Origin: an endosymbiont of Acanthamoeba sp. UWC8
GTDB lineage: Bacteria; Pseudomonadota; Alphaproteobacteria; Rickettsiales; Midichloriaceae
NCBI RefSeq assembly: GCF_000730245.1
Contig: NZ_CP004403.1
Location: 1,054,001-1,118,000 of the forward strand
DNA length: 64,000 nucleotides
Direction: 5' to 3'
The translations under genes and the position numbers were made by a program. The number at the start of each line of letters is the position of its first letter. The stretch's first letter is position 1. Positions 9,478 to 19,171 of the stretch are shown here, in pieces. The notes under the pieces are model-generated. The model was not told where the DNA came from and made no database searches. It saw nothing but the letters and a program-made list of their open reading frames with translations.

Positions 9478-10470
9478 TTAATGAAAATTATAGTTTAGTG
9501 AATTATTACTAAAATAGTTACTGCTATCATCGGTTAATAATGGTTGATTTAAGTCTAAACTTTCTTCATTAAGTCCTTGATTATCCCCTAACAGCCTTTT
9601 AATATTCTCAAACTTATGCATAAAGATAGCTTTATCAACCTCACTTACTTTGCTTGAAGCGACTATTAAACCGATAGAGGCGGCATTAAGTAAATTAGCT
9701 GCATTTAGATAGTTTACGTTGTTTACCTGCCCTTCTTCAAAAACTTGCGGGTAAACTTGCTGTTCAAAGCTTGCATATAAAGCATAAACTTTATGTGCAA
9801 TCCCTAACATTTCACCAATATTACTTAAAGTAAAAGCTGTTTTAGATAATATGGAATCTTCAGGATTATAAAATAAATCCAGCCTATTTACCTCACCGAA
9901 ATGCTTATTAAGTTCATTTATGATACTCTCTGTAGTATTATAAACTTGGAAGTTTTCTTGGATTCCTTCTAAGTTAATATTATTATAAGCAGCATATTTT
10001 TCAAGAATCGGTTTTGATCCTAAGTTTTCATAAGTAATCGATACTGAGGTATAACCTAGTTTATTAAAATATAAGCTGGCAAGATCACTATTTATTGCTC
10101 CTGTTGAGTGACCCAAATTAATAAGCTTATAATCTCCTACCTGCTCCGCCCCAACCTTCTCTATAACTTTATTTAAAAAACTTACTCCTCCGTTAGTAAA
10201 TTGATGAGGCACTTCTTGTTTATAAATATCAAACCACACGGAAAGATCCTGATAAAGTTGCTTAAAGTTATTTATGTTGAATAAAGTCCCATTATACGCT
10301 ATGACAATTTGCTTATATTCATTATTAATGAAAGCAACAGCATCAAAAACAAGCGACCCGTCTTTTAAGTCTTTTGCATCCAACAAGATATCCCAATTGT
10401 GCGGTATATGCTCATGACTGCGGTTATATGAATAATTTAAAAATTTAATAATATTTTTATGTACTGACAT
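9478..10470 (-). CDS. Lipase-3-like alpha/beta hydrolase, possible effector
   Basis: A 330-residue protein without signal peptide. The N-terminal half reads FDAVAFINNEYKQIVIAYNG, similar to the strand before the oxyanion region of class-3 lipases (…IVIAFRGT). About 60 residues later comes LINLGHSTGAINSDLA, a GxSxG nucleophile elbow (GHSTG) followed by a helix as in DUF2974/lipase-3 proteins. The candidate nucleophile is the Ser of GHSTG; the Asp and His partners cannot be placed with certainty. The C-terminal ~100 residues are hydrophobic then polar and unlike known lipases. In intracellular bacteria such proteins are often secreted, but that is inference here. Confidence 0.65.
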   Translation of the reverse strand: MSVHKNIIKFLNYSYNRSHEHIPHNWDILLDAKDLKDGSLVFDAVAFINNEYKQIVIAYNGTLFNINNFKQLYQDLSVWFDIYKQEVPHQFTNGGVSFLNKVIEKVGAEQVGDYKLINLGHSTGAINSDLASLYFNKLGYTSVSITYENLGSKPILEKYAAYNNINLEGIQENFQVYNTTESIINELNKHFGEVNRLDLFYNPEDSILSKTAFTLSNIGEMLGIAHKVYALYASFEQQVYPQVFEEGQVNNVNYLNAANLLNAASIGLIVASSKVSEVDKAIFMHKFENIKRLLGDNQGLNEESLDLNQPLLTDDSSNYFSNNSLNYNFH

Positions 10471-10725
10471 TTTTCCCTCCGGATGTAATACTCCTATAAT
10501 TCAGTGGTATATAGGTACTTAAGAATTCTGCATTTTACCCCCCAGAAAAACTCCCTTATTAACTTAATTATAGAGCAATAAACTTATTTATTCAATTTTT
10601 TATTAAATTAGCAAATAATATAGCATTTAAATGCGGAAGTGAAAAAAATAAATTGATTATAGGGAGATTGATTTTTAAGCTTTTTATCCTTATTATCTAA
10701 TTAAGTTATTATTTTAACATTGCAT

Positions 10726-12087
10726 ATGACGAAGCTAAAAGAGATATATGCCTGCCAAAGCTGCGGGGCTCAGTATAAAAAGTGGCAAGGCAAATGTGAC
10801 GAGTGTAACAACTGGAATACCTTAGTGGCAGAGAACTCAATCGCTTCCCCTTTTAGCAAGAAAACTACTGCAAAACAAAGAGGAACAAGTTTAGAAATTT
10901 TCGGATTGGATGAAAGCAACGAGCATATAATTAGACTTCAAGTCGGTATTGAAGAACTCGACAGAGTACTTGGAGGCGGCTTAGTTGCCGGCTCTATCAC
11001 TCTACTCGGTGGTGACCCGGGAATCGGTAAATCAACTATTTTGCTACAGGTGGTACATAAATTAGGATTTAACGGTAATAAAAGTTTATATATCAGTGGT
11101 GAAGAATCTTTAGAACAAATTAAGCTCCGTTCCCAAAGGCTTAATACTACTGATAATAACGTTAGGGTTGCAATTACTACTAACTTAAAGGAAATTATCA
11201 GAACATTAGAAAGCTCTTCAGATTTAAGCTTAGTAATTATTGACTCCATTCAAACCCTCTACCATGAAGATATAGAATCAGCTCCAGGAACGGTGAGCCA
11301 AGTTAGAGCGTGTGCGTTTGAACTTATTAGAGTGGCTAAAAGTAAAGGGATATCAATAATTCTTGTCGGTCATGTTACTAAAGAAGGCCAAATAGCAGGG
11401 CCTAAAGTTCTTGAGCATATGGTAGACACCGTACTTTATTTTGAAGGCGATACTTCAAATGAATTCCGTATTATTCGCTCGGTTAAAAACAGGTTTGGTG
11501 CAGCTAATGAAATCGGGATCTTTGAAATGACTAAAGAAGGGTTATCCGAGGTAACCAACCCGTCGTCAATATTTTTACCCCATAGGACACAAGATATCAG
11601 CGGCTCAACAATTTATCCGTGCATAGAAGGCAGTAGACCGATCTTACTTGAAATCCAAGCATTAATTGTTCCTTCATTCCTGGCAACACCGAGAAGAGCT
11701 GCAATAGGATGGGATTTAAATCGCCTAAACATGATGATAGCAATTCTAAATTCAAGATTCGGATTAAATTTACTTGATAAGGAAGTTTATCTGAATGTTA
11801 CAGGCGGTCTGAAAATTACGGAACCTGGCGCGGATTTAGCTGTAGCGGCTGCTTTAATTTCTGCAGCTTCCAACCTACCTATCCCCGGAGATATAGTCTT
11901 TATCGGAGAAGTCGGACTCTCCGGAGAATTAAGACAGATTTCTCACCTTGAAGCAAGACTTAATGAAGCACATAAATTAGGGTTTAATAAAGCAATACTT
12001 CCTAAATCAAATAAAAACATTACTTGCCAGATTGAGCAAATTTCGTTATCTCACATTAATGAATTAAGAAAAATTATTTTAGAATAA
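10726..12087 (+). CDS. radA: DNA repair protein RadA (Sms)
   Basis: RadA is a hexameric RecA-like helicase that extends strand invasion and branch migration. The N-terminal zinc ribbon has Cys10, Cys13, Cys24 and Cys27. Walker A GGDPGIGKST follows near residue 92, then the RadA-specific KNRFG motif (VKNRFGAANEIGIFEM, ~255) and the Lon-protease-like C-terminal domain ending DIVFIGEVGLSGELRQI. I start at ATG 10726; an in-frame TTG at 10720 adds only two residues and neither has a strong ribosome site. cvpA follows after 4 bases. Confidence 0.97.
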   Translation: MTKLKEIYACQSCGAQYKKWQGKCDECNNWNTLVAENSIASPFSKKTTAKQRGTSLEIFGLDESNEHIIRLQVGIEELDRVLGGGLVAGSITLLGGDPGIGKSTILLQVVHKLGFNGNKSLYISGEESLEQIKLRSQRLNTTDNNVRVAITTNLKEIIRTLESSSDLSLVIIDSIQTLYHEDIESAPGTVSQVRACAFELIRVAKSKGISIILVGHVTKEGQIAGPKVLEHMVDTVLYFEGDTSNEFRIIRSVKNRFGAANEIGIFEMTKEGLSEVTNPSSIFLPHRTQDISGSTIYPCIEGSRPILLEIQALIVPSFLATPRRAAIGWDLNRLNMMIAILNSRFGLNLLDKEVYLNVTGGLKITEPGADLAVAAALISAASNLPIPGDIVFIGEVGLSGELRQISHLEARLNEAHKLGFNKAILPKSNKNITCQIEQISLSHINELRKIILE

Positions 12088-12091
12088 CTTT

Positions 12092-12922
12092 ATGAACTTT
12101 AACGAATTTAATTTATTAGACATAGTAGTGGTAACAATTGTTGCTCTTTCAACTATATTTGCAATTTTCAGAGGATTGATCGGTTCGGTATTATCTTTAA
12201 CCGGCTGGATTCTTTCTATATATTTAACTGATTTAACTTATCCTCATCTAAAAGAAGTTCTTGCTGATAAGATTTCGAATGAGGTAGTCCTTACGGCAAT
12301 AGGGTATGGTGGTTTAATGGTATTCTTCCTGATATTTTTTGCAATATTAAATAGCCTAATCAGTTCAGTTAAAATATTCGGTTCAAAATTTGTCGATAGT
12401 ACTTTGGGAGCTTTTTTCGGATTTTTCAGAGGGTTTTTGATTGCTTCATTTTTCTACTTCTTTTTATCAATCGGTATAAGCTTAATAAACGGTACGGAAG
12501 TTAAAGACGAAGCAAAAGTAGCACCTAATTGGCTGAAGAATGCCCAAACTTATGATTTATTAAAATTCGGGAAGCAGCTTTTACTTACATTTACGTCAGA
12601 AGATTTTAATGAAAAACTAGATATATCTTATCAAAAACTTGCCAAAAAAAGTAAAGACGAGAGATTCATTTCTTATGCCAAAGGGGTTATGCTAAACTCG
12701 CTTTCTAAAGATGAGCAAAAACATATTGAGGATATTAGGGCTAAAGAGTATTTAACAAAATCAGACGAAGAAATTGAAATCAGTAATTTAAGATCTCTGC
12801 TTGAATTATACAAAAACCATACTAGCAAAGACAACAACTTAAATGGACTTGATGATAAGGATATAGAACGTTTAGAAGATATTGTTAATGGCTTTAAACT
12901 TAAAAATGACGATCGGAAATAA
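12092..12922 (+). CDS. cvpA: CvpA family membrane protein
   Basis: The N-terminal ~160 residues carry four predicted membrane segments with the CvpA pattern: DIVVVTIVALSTIFAIFRGL, then a TDLTYP loop, a third segment and DSTLGAFFGFFRGFLIASFF. CvpA was named for colicin V production and is now tied to envelope homeostasis. The C-terminal ~110 residues are soluble and charged, longer than in many homologs. It lies 4 bases after radA and its stop overlaps the next start (TAATG), so radA-cvpA-EamA looks like one operon. Confidence 0.9.
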   Translation: MNFNEFNLLDIVVVTIVALSTIFAIFRGLIGSVLSLTGWILSIYLTDLTYPHLKEVLADKISNEVVLTAIGYGGLMVFFLIFFAILNSLISSVKIFGSKFVDSTLGAFFGFFRGFLIASFFYFFLSIGISLINGTEVKDEAKVAPNWLKNAQTYDLLKFGKQLLLTFTSEDFNEKLDISYQKLAKKSKDERFISYAKGVMLNSLSKDEQKHIEDIRAKEYLTKSDEEIEISNLRSLLELYKNHTSKDNNLNGLDDKDIERLEDIVNGFKLKNDDRK

Positions 12923-13785
12923 TGGTAAAAAACTATAATTTCGGCATTAGTTTAAAGCTGCTTAATTTACTATTTTTTACGAGTAGTACTCTATTATTCT
13001 TATCATTAAAAACCTCCATTCCGACTTTTCAAATATTTTTTTTAATCTCTGTGACAGGCCTTGCTATAATGTTCCCTTGGCTTTTAGTAGTAAAAGAAGA
13101 GAGATTGAAGGTTAAATCATATAAATTATATGCTTATAGAGCTTTATGCAATATAATGGGAATGGTAAGTTGGGTGGAAGCGTTAAAATATATTTCACTT
13201 AACGAAGCTTACAGCATTGATTATATGACTGCGATTTTTACTACTATACTCGCAGTTTTATTTTGCAATGAAAAACTAAGTTTAAAATCATTTATCATCT
13301 TACTTATCAGCAGCTTTGGAGTCTATATTATAATTTCTTCAGATTATACGGTTAATTTAAACGACGGTACTACAATAGGGGTATTTGCTACATTCATGTG
13401 GTCATGTTATAATATTATCTGCAAACTTCAATCCTCTGAAGATATAGTTGCTCAAACTTTTTATACCTTTTTATTTACCGTAATATTAAGTTTGCCGATT
13501 GCGCTCTTTATTTGGAAGCCGATTACTTACGATGAACTCAGCACCATACCCGTGTTGGCTTTTCTTACCATTTTTAGCAGCATTACTCTTTTTTCTGCAT
13601 ACAAGAGTACCCCTATAGTAATTTTAATGCCGTTTACATTTTCAAAAGTTTTATTCATAGAATTCGGAATGTATATATTTTTTGAAGATGCAATCAGTAA
13701 ACATGCACTGATCGGTATTATAATTATCTTAATTGCCATGGGATATTTTTTCCATCAGCAATACAAAGGAAAAGTATCTCATTAA
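12922..13785 (+). CDS. EamA/DMT-family transporter (copy 1)
   Basis: A 287-residue inner-membrane protein with about ten hydrophobic segments arranged as two EamA halves, typical of the drug/metabolite transporter superfamily. Substrate is unknown. Rickettsiales use several DMT proteins, among them an S-adenosylmethionine importer, but this copy cannot be tied to one substrate. The start codon overlaps the cvpA stop. It is a paralog of the gene at 19172: both begin with a K-NYN-x2-I-x-LK pattern and share the WVEAL/WVKAL-NEA-VSYM style second helix. Confidence 0.9.
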   Translation: MVKNYNFGISLKLLNLLFFTSSTLLFLSLKTSIPTFQIFFLISVTGLAIMFPWLLVVKEERLKVKSYKLYAYRALCNIMGMVSWVEALKYISLNEAYSIDYMTAIFTTILAVLFCNEKLSLKSFIILLISSFGVYIIISSDYTVNLNDGTTIGVFATFMWSCYNIICKLQSSEDIVAQTFYTFLFTVILSLPIALFIWKPITYDELSTIPVLAFLTIFSSITLFSAYKSTPIVILMPFTFSKVLFIEFGMYIFFEDAISKHALIGIIIILIAMGYFFHQQYKGKVSH

Positions 13786-13874
13786 ACTCTATTTAATATT
13801 GCACCTTTAATCTTAAAATATTATATTAAAACTTTATAACAATGCGTAAGCATAATTTTGTTTTTGAGGAACTA

Positions 13875-15140
13875 ATGGCAATTGAAATTTTAATGCCAGC
13901 ACTTTCTCCGACTATGACGGAGGGAAATCTTGCTAAATGGCTAAAAAAAGAAGGGGACACGGTAAAACCCGGCGATATTATCGCAGAAATCGAGACTGAC
14001 AAAGCAATAATGGAAGTTGAAGCTGTTGATAAAGGTATTATCGGTAAAATACTTGTCGCGGATAAAAGTGAAGGGGTTAAAGTTAATCAACTTATTGCTA
14101 TTTTGCTTGAAAGCGGTGAAGATCACTCGGCAATTGAAATAATATTGAAAAAGAATGGTAGCTCTGATCAGAACACAATCGCTAGTACGGAACCGACCAA
14201 ACAAGAACAAAATACAAAACCTGAATTACCTTCTGCTCATATATCTAATAGTACAAACCAAGCTAGAGTTTTTGCAAGCCCTCTTGCTAAGCGTATAGCT
14301 CAGCTGGAAAATATTGATCTCAGCACTCTTAGCGGCACCGGCCCTCACGGCAGGATTATCAAAGCGGATGTGTTAAACGCAGAATCTGCACCTCAGCCTA
14401 TCGTTAAAGCTTCTTGCTCTACTTTCGGCAGAAATCCTCATGAATTTTCGTTAACTCCGTTAAGTCAGATGCGCAAAGTTATTGCTAAGAGATTGGTAGA
14501 ATCCAAACAAACCATTCCGCATTTCTATCTGACTATAGATTGCAATATAGATAAGCTTTTAAGCTTAAGAGAAGAAATGAACAATAAATCCGTTAAAGTT
14601 GATGGTACTCCGAGATATAAAATTTCAGTAAATGATATTATGATCAAAGCTGTAGCAAATGCTCTTCGCGATACGCCACAAGTAAATGCTTCATATACTG
14701 ATGAAGGAATTAAATTTTATAATAATGTTGATGTTTCAATAGCAGTTGCAATTGATGAAGGACTAATTACTCCGATAATCAGAAATGCCGATCAAAAGTC
14801 TTTAAGTATGATTTCCAACGAGATGAAAGAACTTGCTAAAAGGGCTAAAGCTAACCAGTTAAGACCGGAAGAATTTCAAGGCGGTGGATTTAGTATTACT
14901 AATCTCGGCATGTTTGGGATTAAAAATTTCAATGCTATCGTTAACCCCCCTCAATCAGCAATTCTTGCGATCGGTGCGGGCGAAGAAAGAGCGGCGGTTA
15001 TAAACGGCGAAATAAAAGTAGTAAATATGGTAAGCGTTACCTTATCATGTGATCACAGAATTGTTGACGGAGCACTTGGGGCTGAGTTTTTAAATAAATT
15101 TAAAAACTTTGTTGAGTGTCCGGGTTTAATGCTGGTTTAA
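13875..15140 (+). CDS. pdhC: Pyruvate dehydrogenase complex E2, dihydrolipoamide acetyltransferase
   Basis: E2 moves the acetyl group from E1 to CoA. From the N-terminus: one lipoyl domain with the lipoylated Lys43 in [11 protein letters not shown]; an E3/E1-binding domain ([19 protein letters not shown], ~134); and the catalytic domain ending [17 protein letters not shown] with His394 and Asp398. Length 421 residues is normal. An in-frame ATG at 13842 gives 11 extra residues, but GAGGA lies just before 13875 and family homology starts there. lpdA follows after 27 bases. The E1 genes are not in this window. Confidence 0.97.
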   Translation: MAIEILMPALSPTMTEGNLAKWLKKEGDTVKPGDIIAEIETDKAIMEVEAVDKGIIGKILVADKSEGVKVNQLIAILLESGEDHSAIEIILKKNGSSDQNTIASTEPTKQEQNTKPELPSAHISNSTNQARVFASPLAKRIAQLENIDLSTLSGTGPHGRIIKADVLNAESAPQPIVKASCSTFGRNPHEFSLTPLSQMRKVIAKRLVESKQTIPHFYLTIDCNIDKLLSLREEMNNKSVKVDGTPRYKISVNDIMIKAVANALRDTPQVNASYTDEGIKFYNNVDVSIAVAIDEGLITPIIRNADQKSLSMISNEMKELAKRAKANQLRPEEFQGGGFSITNLGMFGIKNFNAIVNPPQSAILAIGAGEERAAVINGEIKVVNMVSVTLSCDHRIVDGALGAEFLNKFKNFVECPGLMLV

Positions 15141-15167
15141 TATTAATTTAAGGGAAAGAGAGAATAT

Positions 15168-16559
15168 ATGAGTTTTGATATTGTGGTAATCGGTGGCGGA
15201 CCGGGCGGATATGTGGCTGCTATAAGAGCAGCTCAACTAGGGTTAAAAACCGCGCTTGTAGAACGTAAGCACTTAGGCGGCATCTGTTTAAACTGGGGAT
15301 GTATCCCGACTAAAGCATTACTTAAGTCTGCTGAAGTCTACCATCTTGCTCAACATGCCGAAGAATTCGGTATCAAAGTTAAAGGATTGAGTTTTGATTT
15401 TGAGAAAATAATAGCGCGCTCAAGGGCAACAGCCGAAAAGCTGAGCGGCGGCATTAAGCATCTGCTTAAAAAAAACAAAGTAGAGATTCTTGAAGGTCAC
15501 GGTAAAGTTACTAAATCTAAAACCGTGCTTATAGAAAATGAAGGAAAGAAAGTTAACGAGATAAATGCAAAACACATTATTATTGCAACCGGTGCCAGAG
15601 CTAGGGTGTTACCGGGGATAGAGCCGGACGGAGAGCATATTTGGTCATATAAAGAAGCAATGACTCCCAAAAGTTTGCCTAAATCTCTTATAATCATCGG
15701 CAGCGGTGCAATTGGAATAGAATTTGCAAGTTTCTATAATATGTTTGGAGTGGAAGTCACTGTTTTAGAACGTAGCCCTCATATTTTACCGCATGAAGAT
15801 TATGAAATTTCCCAGCTTGCTCATAAAGCCTTTGAAAAACGCGGCATGAAATTAATCACTAATGCTCACGTGAATAAAGTCAGTAAGAAAAAAGTTGGTG
15901 TTGAAGTCAGTTATGAAGCGGACGGAAAGATCAAAACCGTTGAAGCCGATCGAATTATATCGGCAGTCGGGATTGTAGCTAATGTTGAAAACATCGGCAT
16001 AGAAAATACCAAGGTACAAATTGACAGAGGGTTTATAAAAACCGATCCGTATCTTAAAACTGATGAGCCGAATATTTATGCAATTGGAGACGTAACTTCA
16101 CCTCCTTGGCTTGCACATAAAGCAAGTCATGAAGGAATCATCTGCGTAGAGAAAATAGCAGGCCTTAAAGATGTTCATCCGTTAAAGTTGGAAAACATCC
16201 CGGGCTGTACCTATTGCTACCCGCAAATTGCAAGCATCGGACTTACGGAAGAAAAAGCCAAAGAAAAAGGATTGGAAATTAAAGTAGGCAGGTTCCCTTA
16301 TTTCGGTAACGGTAAAGCTATGGCGATCGGGGAGACCGAAGGCTTAATCAAAACAATTTTCTGTGCAAAAACCGGTGAACTGATAGGCGCGCATATGGTG
16401 GGTGCAGAAGTAACGGAAATGATCCAAGGTTTCGGCTTAGTTAAAAATATGGAAGGTACTGAGCTTGATATAATGCATACTATTTTTGCTCACCCAACCT
16501 TATCGGAAATGATGCATGAATCTACCCTTAATGCTTTTTCCAGATCCATACATATCTAA
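15168..16559 (+). CDS. lpdA: Dihydrolipoyl dehydrogenase (E3)
   Basis: E3 reoxidises dihydrolipoamide and makes NADH. The 463-residue flavoprotein has the FAD site VVIGGGPGGYVAAIRAAQLG at its N-terminus and the redox disulfide Cys40/Cys45 in GGICLNWGCIPTKAL. The NAD site IIGSGAIGIEFASFYNMFG lies near 175, a second FAD motif YAIGDV near 305, and the base His in AHPTLSEMMHE near 442. It lies directly after pdhC and ends in a hairpin terminator, so the two are co-transcribed. Confidence 0.98.
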   Translation: MSFDIVVIGGGPGGYVAAIRAAQLGLKTALVERKHLGGICLNWGCIPTKALLKSAEVYHLAQHAEEFGIKVKGLSFDFEKIIARSRATAEKLSGGIKHLLKKNKVEILEGHGKVTKSKTVLIENEGKKVNEINAKHIIIATGARARVLPGIEPDGEHIWSYKEAMTPKSLPKSLIIIGSGAIGIEFASFYNMFGVEVTVLERSPHILPHEDYEISQLAHKAFEKRGMKLITNAHVNKVSKKKVGVEVSYEADGKIKTVEADRIISAVGIVANVENIGIENTKVQIDRGFIKTDPYLKTDEPNIYAIGDVTSPPWLAHKASHEGIICVEKIAGLKDVHPLKLENIPGCTYCYPQIASIGLTEEKAKEKGLEIKVGRFPYFGNGKAMAIGETEGLIKTIFCAKTGELIGAHMVGAEVTEMIQGFGLVKNMEGTELDIMHTIFAHPTLSEMMHESTLNAFSRSIHI

Positions 16560-16564
16560 TTATT

Positions 16565-16615
16565 TTAAGGGCTCTTTGAAGCTATTAAATAGGTAATCAG
16601 AGAGCTCTTTTATCA
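16565..16615 (+). terminator. lpdA terminator
   Basis: AAGGGCTCTTTGA and TCAGAGAGCTCTTTT form a long stem with a few G-T pairs, ending in a short T-run, immediately downstream of lpdA. Confidence 0.75.
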
Positions 16616-16699
16616 AACCCCTTGTTTATCATTATGTTTTACTTATCTGTAATAAATATGTTATATTATAAATAGTATTTTATTCACAGAGTTTATTGT

Positions 16700-19090
16700 A
16701 TGAGAGAGCAAAGAGGGTTTACCTTAATGATGGTTTCGGTAGGAATTGTACTTATTTCCCTTTTCGCTGCTGCATCCATAGGCTTTCGTGCTTCTCAAAG
16801 CAGTATTGATAGCAACCAAATCACTATACATAGAATGAATACCATAAATGATGCCCTTATAAGGTTTGCTGCTCTGAACGGTAGGCTTCCCTGCCCGGCT
16901 TCGCCAACTGCTACTCCTTCTAGCTCTATTTATGGCACAGAGTCAAGGACTAATGATGCTTATTTTATATGCAATGCTCCTAATATAATAGAATCATCTC
17001 CCGTAATGAGATTATTTTTAGGCGCTGTACCTACCAGAACTTTGGGGCTGCCTGATGAATATATGATTGACGGTTGGGGAAATAAATTAGAATACTCCCC
17101 CTCACCGTATTTATATAAGAATTATAACGAGGATAACTTAGGTAACTATTTGGGTACGGATGCTGTTATAGTAGTCAACAATGAAAACGGCACAGCAATA
17201 GAAAGCAATGCGGCATATATTATAATCAGCAGAGGTGCAAACGGCTATGGTGCTTATAATGCCTATTCCTCAAATAGGAATGCTTATCCTCCTGCAAGCT
17301 TACCGATTGAACGAGGAAATATGGAGTGTAACAATAGTTCTTGCGGCGCATCTGTGTTTGATGCTAATTACCAATTATCAAATAGCCCTGCAAACTCAGA
17401 TGATATATTAGTATATAAAAATAAAACCGATTTTATTAATGATTGTTTTATAAAAACTAATAGCCCTAACTGCCTTACCAATCAATGCGTGAATAGCACT
17501 GCTGCTGCAAACTGGCAAAATGCGGTAAGAACCACTCTAAATAAAGAAGAAGTTATGATAATTTCATCCAAAACTATTCCTCCTACTTTGGATTTAAGTA
17601 CATTTCAATTAAATAGAGCCGGAAATCCCGAGTTAAGTTTGACAGTAAATGAGATTTTAACCACTAATGCTACTATTACCTTAAGTTATACTTATACAAC
17701 AACAACCAACCCTTCCACTGAAGTTACTACTAATATTGCTACATTCTCAGCTCCTTCCAGCACTCTGGTTGTTAACTTTGCTCCAACCAATTTTTCATCT
17801 TCAAGAACAGGCAATACTATTAAAGTCACATTCGGGGAAGGTGATCAGTTATTCAAAAGGTTAAATTTTACTATTACAAATACCTCCTCACCTTCAAATG
17901 CATACATGGCTGTTTCTAATATTAATCTTGCCGACAATGCTCTAACTACTTTTATAAATGGCCAAGCATCCGTTCAATTATGGTATGGCTTAAGCAATAC
18001 CGTTAACACTATGGCACTTTCAGGAGGATTTAATGCCCCGCAATTCATTACATTACAACCTAAAAAGTTCTCAACCAATCCTTTGGAAAGATCAGACTTA
18101 CAAGATTACTTTTTTCAAAAAATTTACGGATACATAACCCCTACTTCTACCAATAATTATAACTTTTATATATCAAGTGATGATGATTCGGCATTTTGGA
18201 TAGAAGACGATTCTAACGGAGATAATAGGCTTATCAGGAGGGCTTTTCTTAAAGGGAACAAGGTTGACCCATATACATGGACAACTTATCCTACTCAACA
18301 ATCTGCCGCTATTAGTCTAACTGCGAATAAAAGTTATTATTTTGAAATTTGGCATAAAAACGGCCCCGGTGGCGGGGCATATGGCGGCGGCTACGTCAAT
18401 GTCGGCTGGAAGACTCAAGCCCAGCCTAATTCTTCTATTTCTTTAGTAGCAAGTACCTTCCTTTCAAGAATACCTAAAAATTTAATTAGCTCTCCACCCA
18501 CCTGCAAAGCTTTCTATTCTACAACTGCAACACTAACACCTGCGCAAACTATCCAATCTGCAGATATTATACCTTTAAATAATACCAGAGGAAGATATGT
18601 AAAACTTTCTCTACTTTCCAGCCAACCGACCGGCAGCGGGCAGGATCCAAGGCAGGATGTGTATCACCTTGGTCAGGCTCAAGTGTATACTAGCTCTGGC
18701 ACTGCGCTAACAACCATGAGAACTTTTGCCTCATCTAGTTCCTTATATGTAGATAATGGTAGCGTATCTAATGATCTACCATTCCAGCCTATTGGACTAT
18801 TTGATGGAGCTCCTTACGGAACGTCACAAACATTTTCTGCACTTTCTGCAGACTTTATAGCAAGTGCCTCAACTTATAGAGGTAAAATATTCGTAACTCA
18901 AAATACTAGGTCTCCACAATATGTTATAATTGATTTAGGGGCTTCTTATCAGCTTAGATCTATAGCTATATGGAATGGAAACCAACTTTTCACCAGTGGG
19001 GGAGTAACATGTTGCCCCGGCCGCTCGGTAAAAGATGTCAGGGTTTCGGTTTCCGATGATATAGCTTATTTATTAAGCCATGCAGCCTAA
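16700..19090 (+). CDS. Large pseudopilin with PA14 and discoidin-like domains (putative adhesin)
   Basis: A 796-residue protein starting MREQRGFTLMMVSVGIVLIS, a type IV prepilin leader: Gly before Phe, then a ~20-residue hydrophobic helix. Position +5 is Met, not the Glu of major pilins, as in tip-type pseudopilins. A pilin-like region to ~250 holds four Cys pairs. A PA14 domain follows (~425-590) with the typical YGYITPTSTNNYNFYISSDD and AFWIEDDSNGDNRLI stretches and a Gly-rich GPGGGAYGGGYVNVGW end. The last ~170 residues resemble an F5/8 (discoidin) fold (YVIIDLGASYQLRSIAIWNG...VKDVRVSVSDD) and stop abruptly at YLLSHAA, so the domain may be cut short. PA14 and discoidin folds bind glycans, so a surface adhesin is a fair inference. 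No pilus assembly genes are next to it. Confidence 0.8.
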   Translation: MREQRGFTLMMVSVGIVLISLFAAASIGFRASQSSIDSNQITIHRMNTINDALIRFAALNGRLPCPASPTATPSSSIYGTESRTNDAYFICNAPNIIESSPVMRLFLGAVPTRTLGLPDEYMIDGWGNKLEYSPSPYLYKNYNEDNLGNYLGTDAVIVVNNENGTAIESNAAYIIISRGANGYGAYNAYSSNRNAYPPASLPIERGNMECNNSSCGASVFDANYQLSNSPANSDDILVYKNKTDFINDCFIKTNSPNCLTNQCVNSTAAANWQNAVRTTLNKEEVMIISSKTIPPTLDLSTFQLNRAGNPELSLTVNEILTTNATITLSYTYTTTTNPSTEVTTNIATFSAPSSTLVVNFAPTNFSSSRTGNTIKVTFGEGDQLFKRLNFTITNTSSPSNAYMAVSNINLADNALTTFINGQASVQLWYGLSNTVNTMALSGGFNAPQFITLQPKKFSTNPLERSDLQDYFFQKIYGYITPTSTNNYNFYISSDDDSAFWIEDDSNGDNRLIRRAFLKGNKVDPYTWTTYPTQQSAAISLTANKSYYFEIWHKNGPGGGAYGGGYVNVGWKTQAQPNSSISLVASTFLSRIPKNLISSPPTCKAFYSTTATLTPAQTIQSADIIPLNNTRGRYVKLSLLSSQPTGSGQDPRQDVYHLGQAQVYTSSGTALTTMRTFASSSSLYVDNGSVSNDLPFQPIGLFDGAPYGTSQTFSALSADFIASASTYRGKIFVTQNTRSPQYVIIDLGASYQLRSIAIWNGNQLFTSGGVTCCPGRSVKDVRVSVSDDIAYLLSHAA

Positions 19091-19171
19091 AAGGCATTAT
19101 AGGTTTACAAAAAAATTATTACTGATATTAAGTATGTAAACTTTAAAAGGTAACAGGCTAAATAATTGATT

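Noticed and set aside
13782-13796. TTAA-N7-TTAA before pdhC as a CtrA box
   Set aside because: It overlaps the stop codon of the preceding gene and lacks the extended GTTAAC pattern; such matches are expected by chance in this AT-rich DNA.
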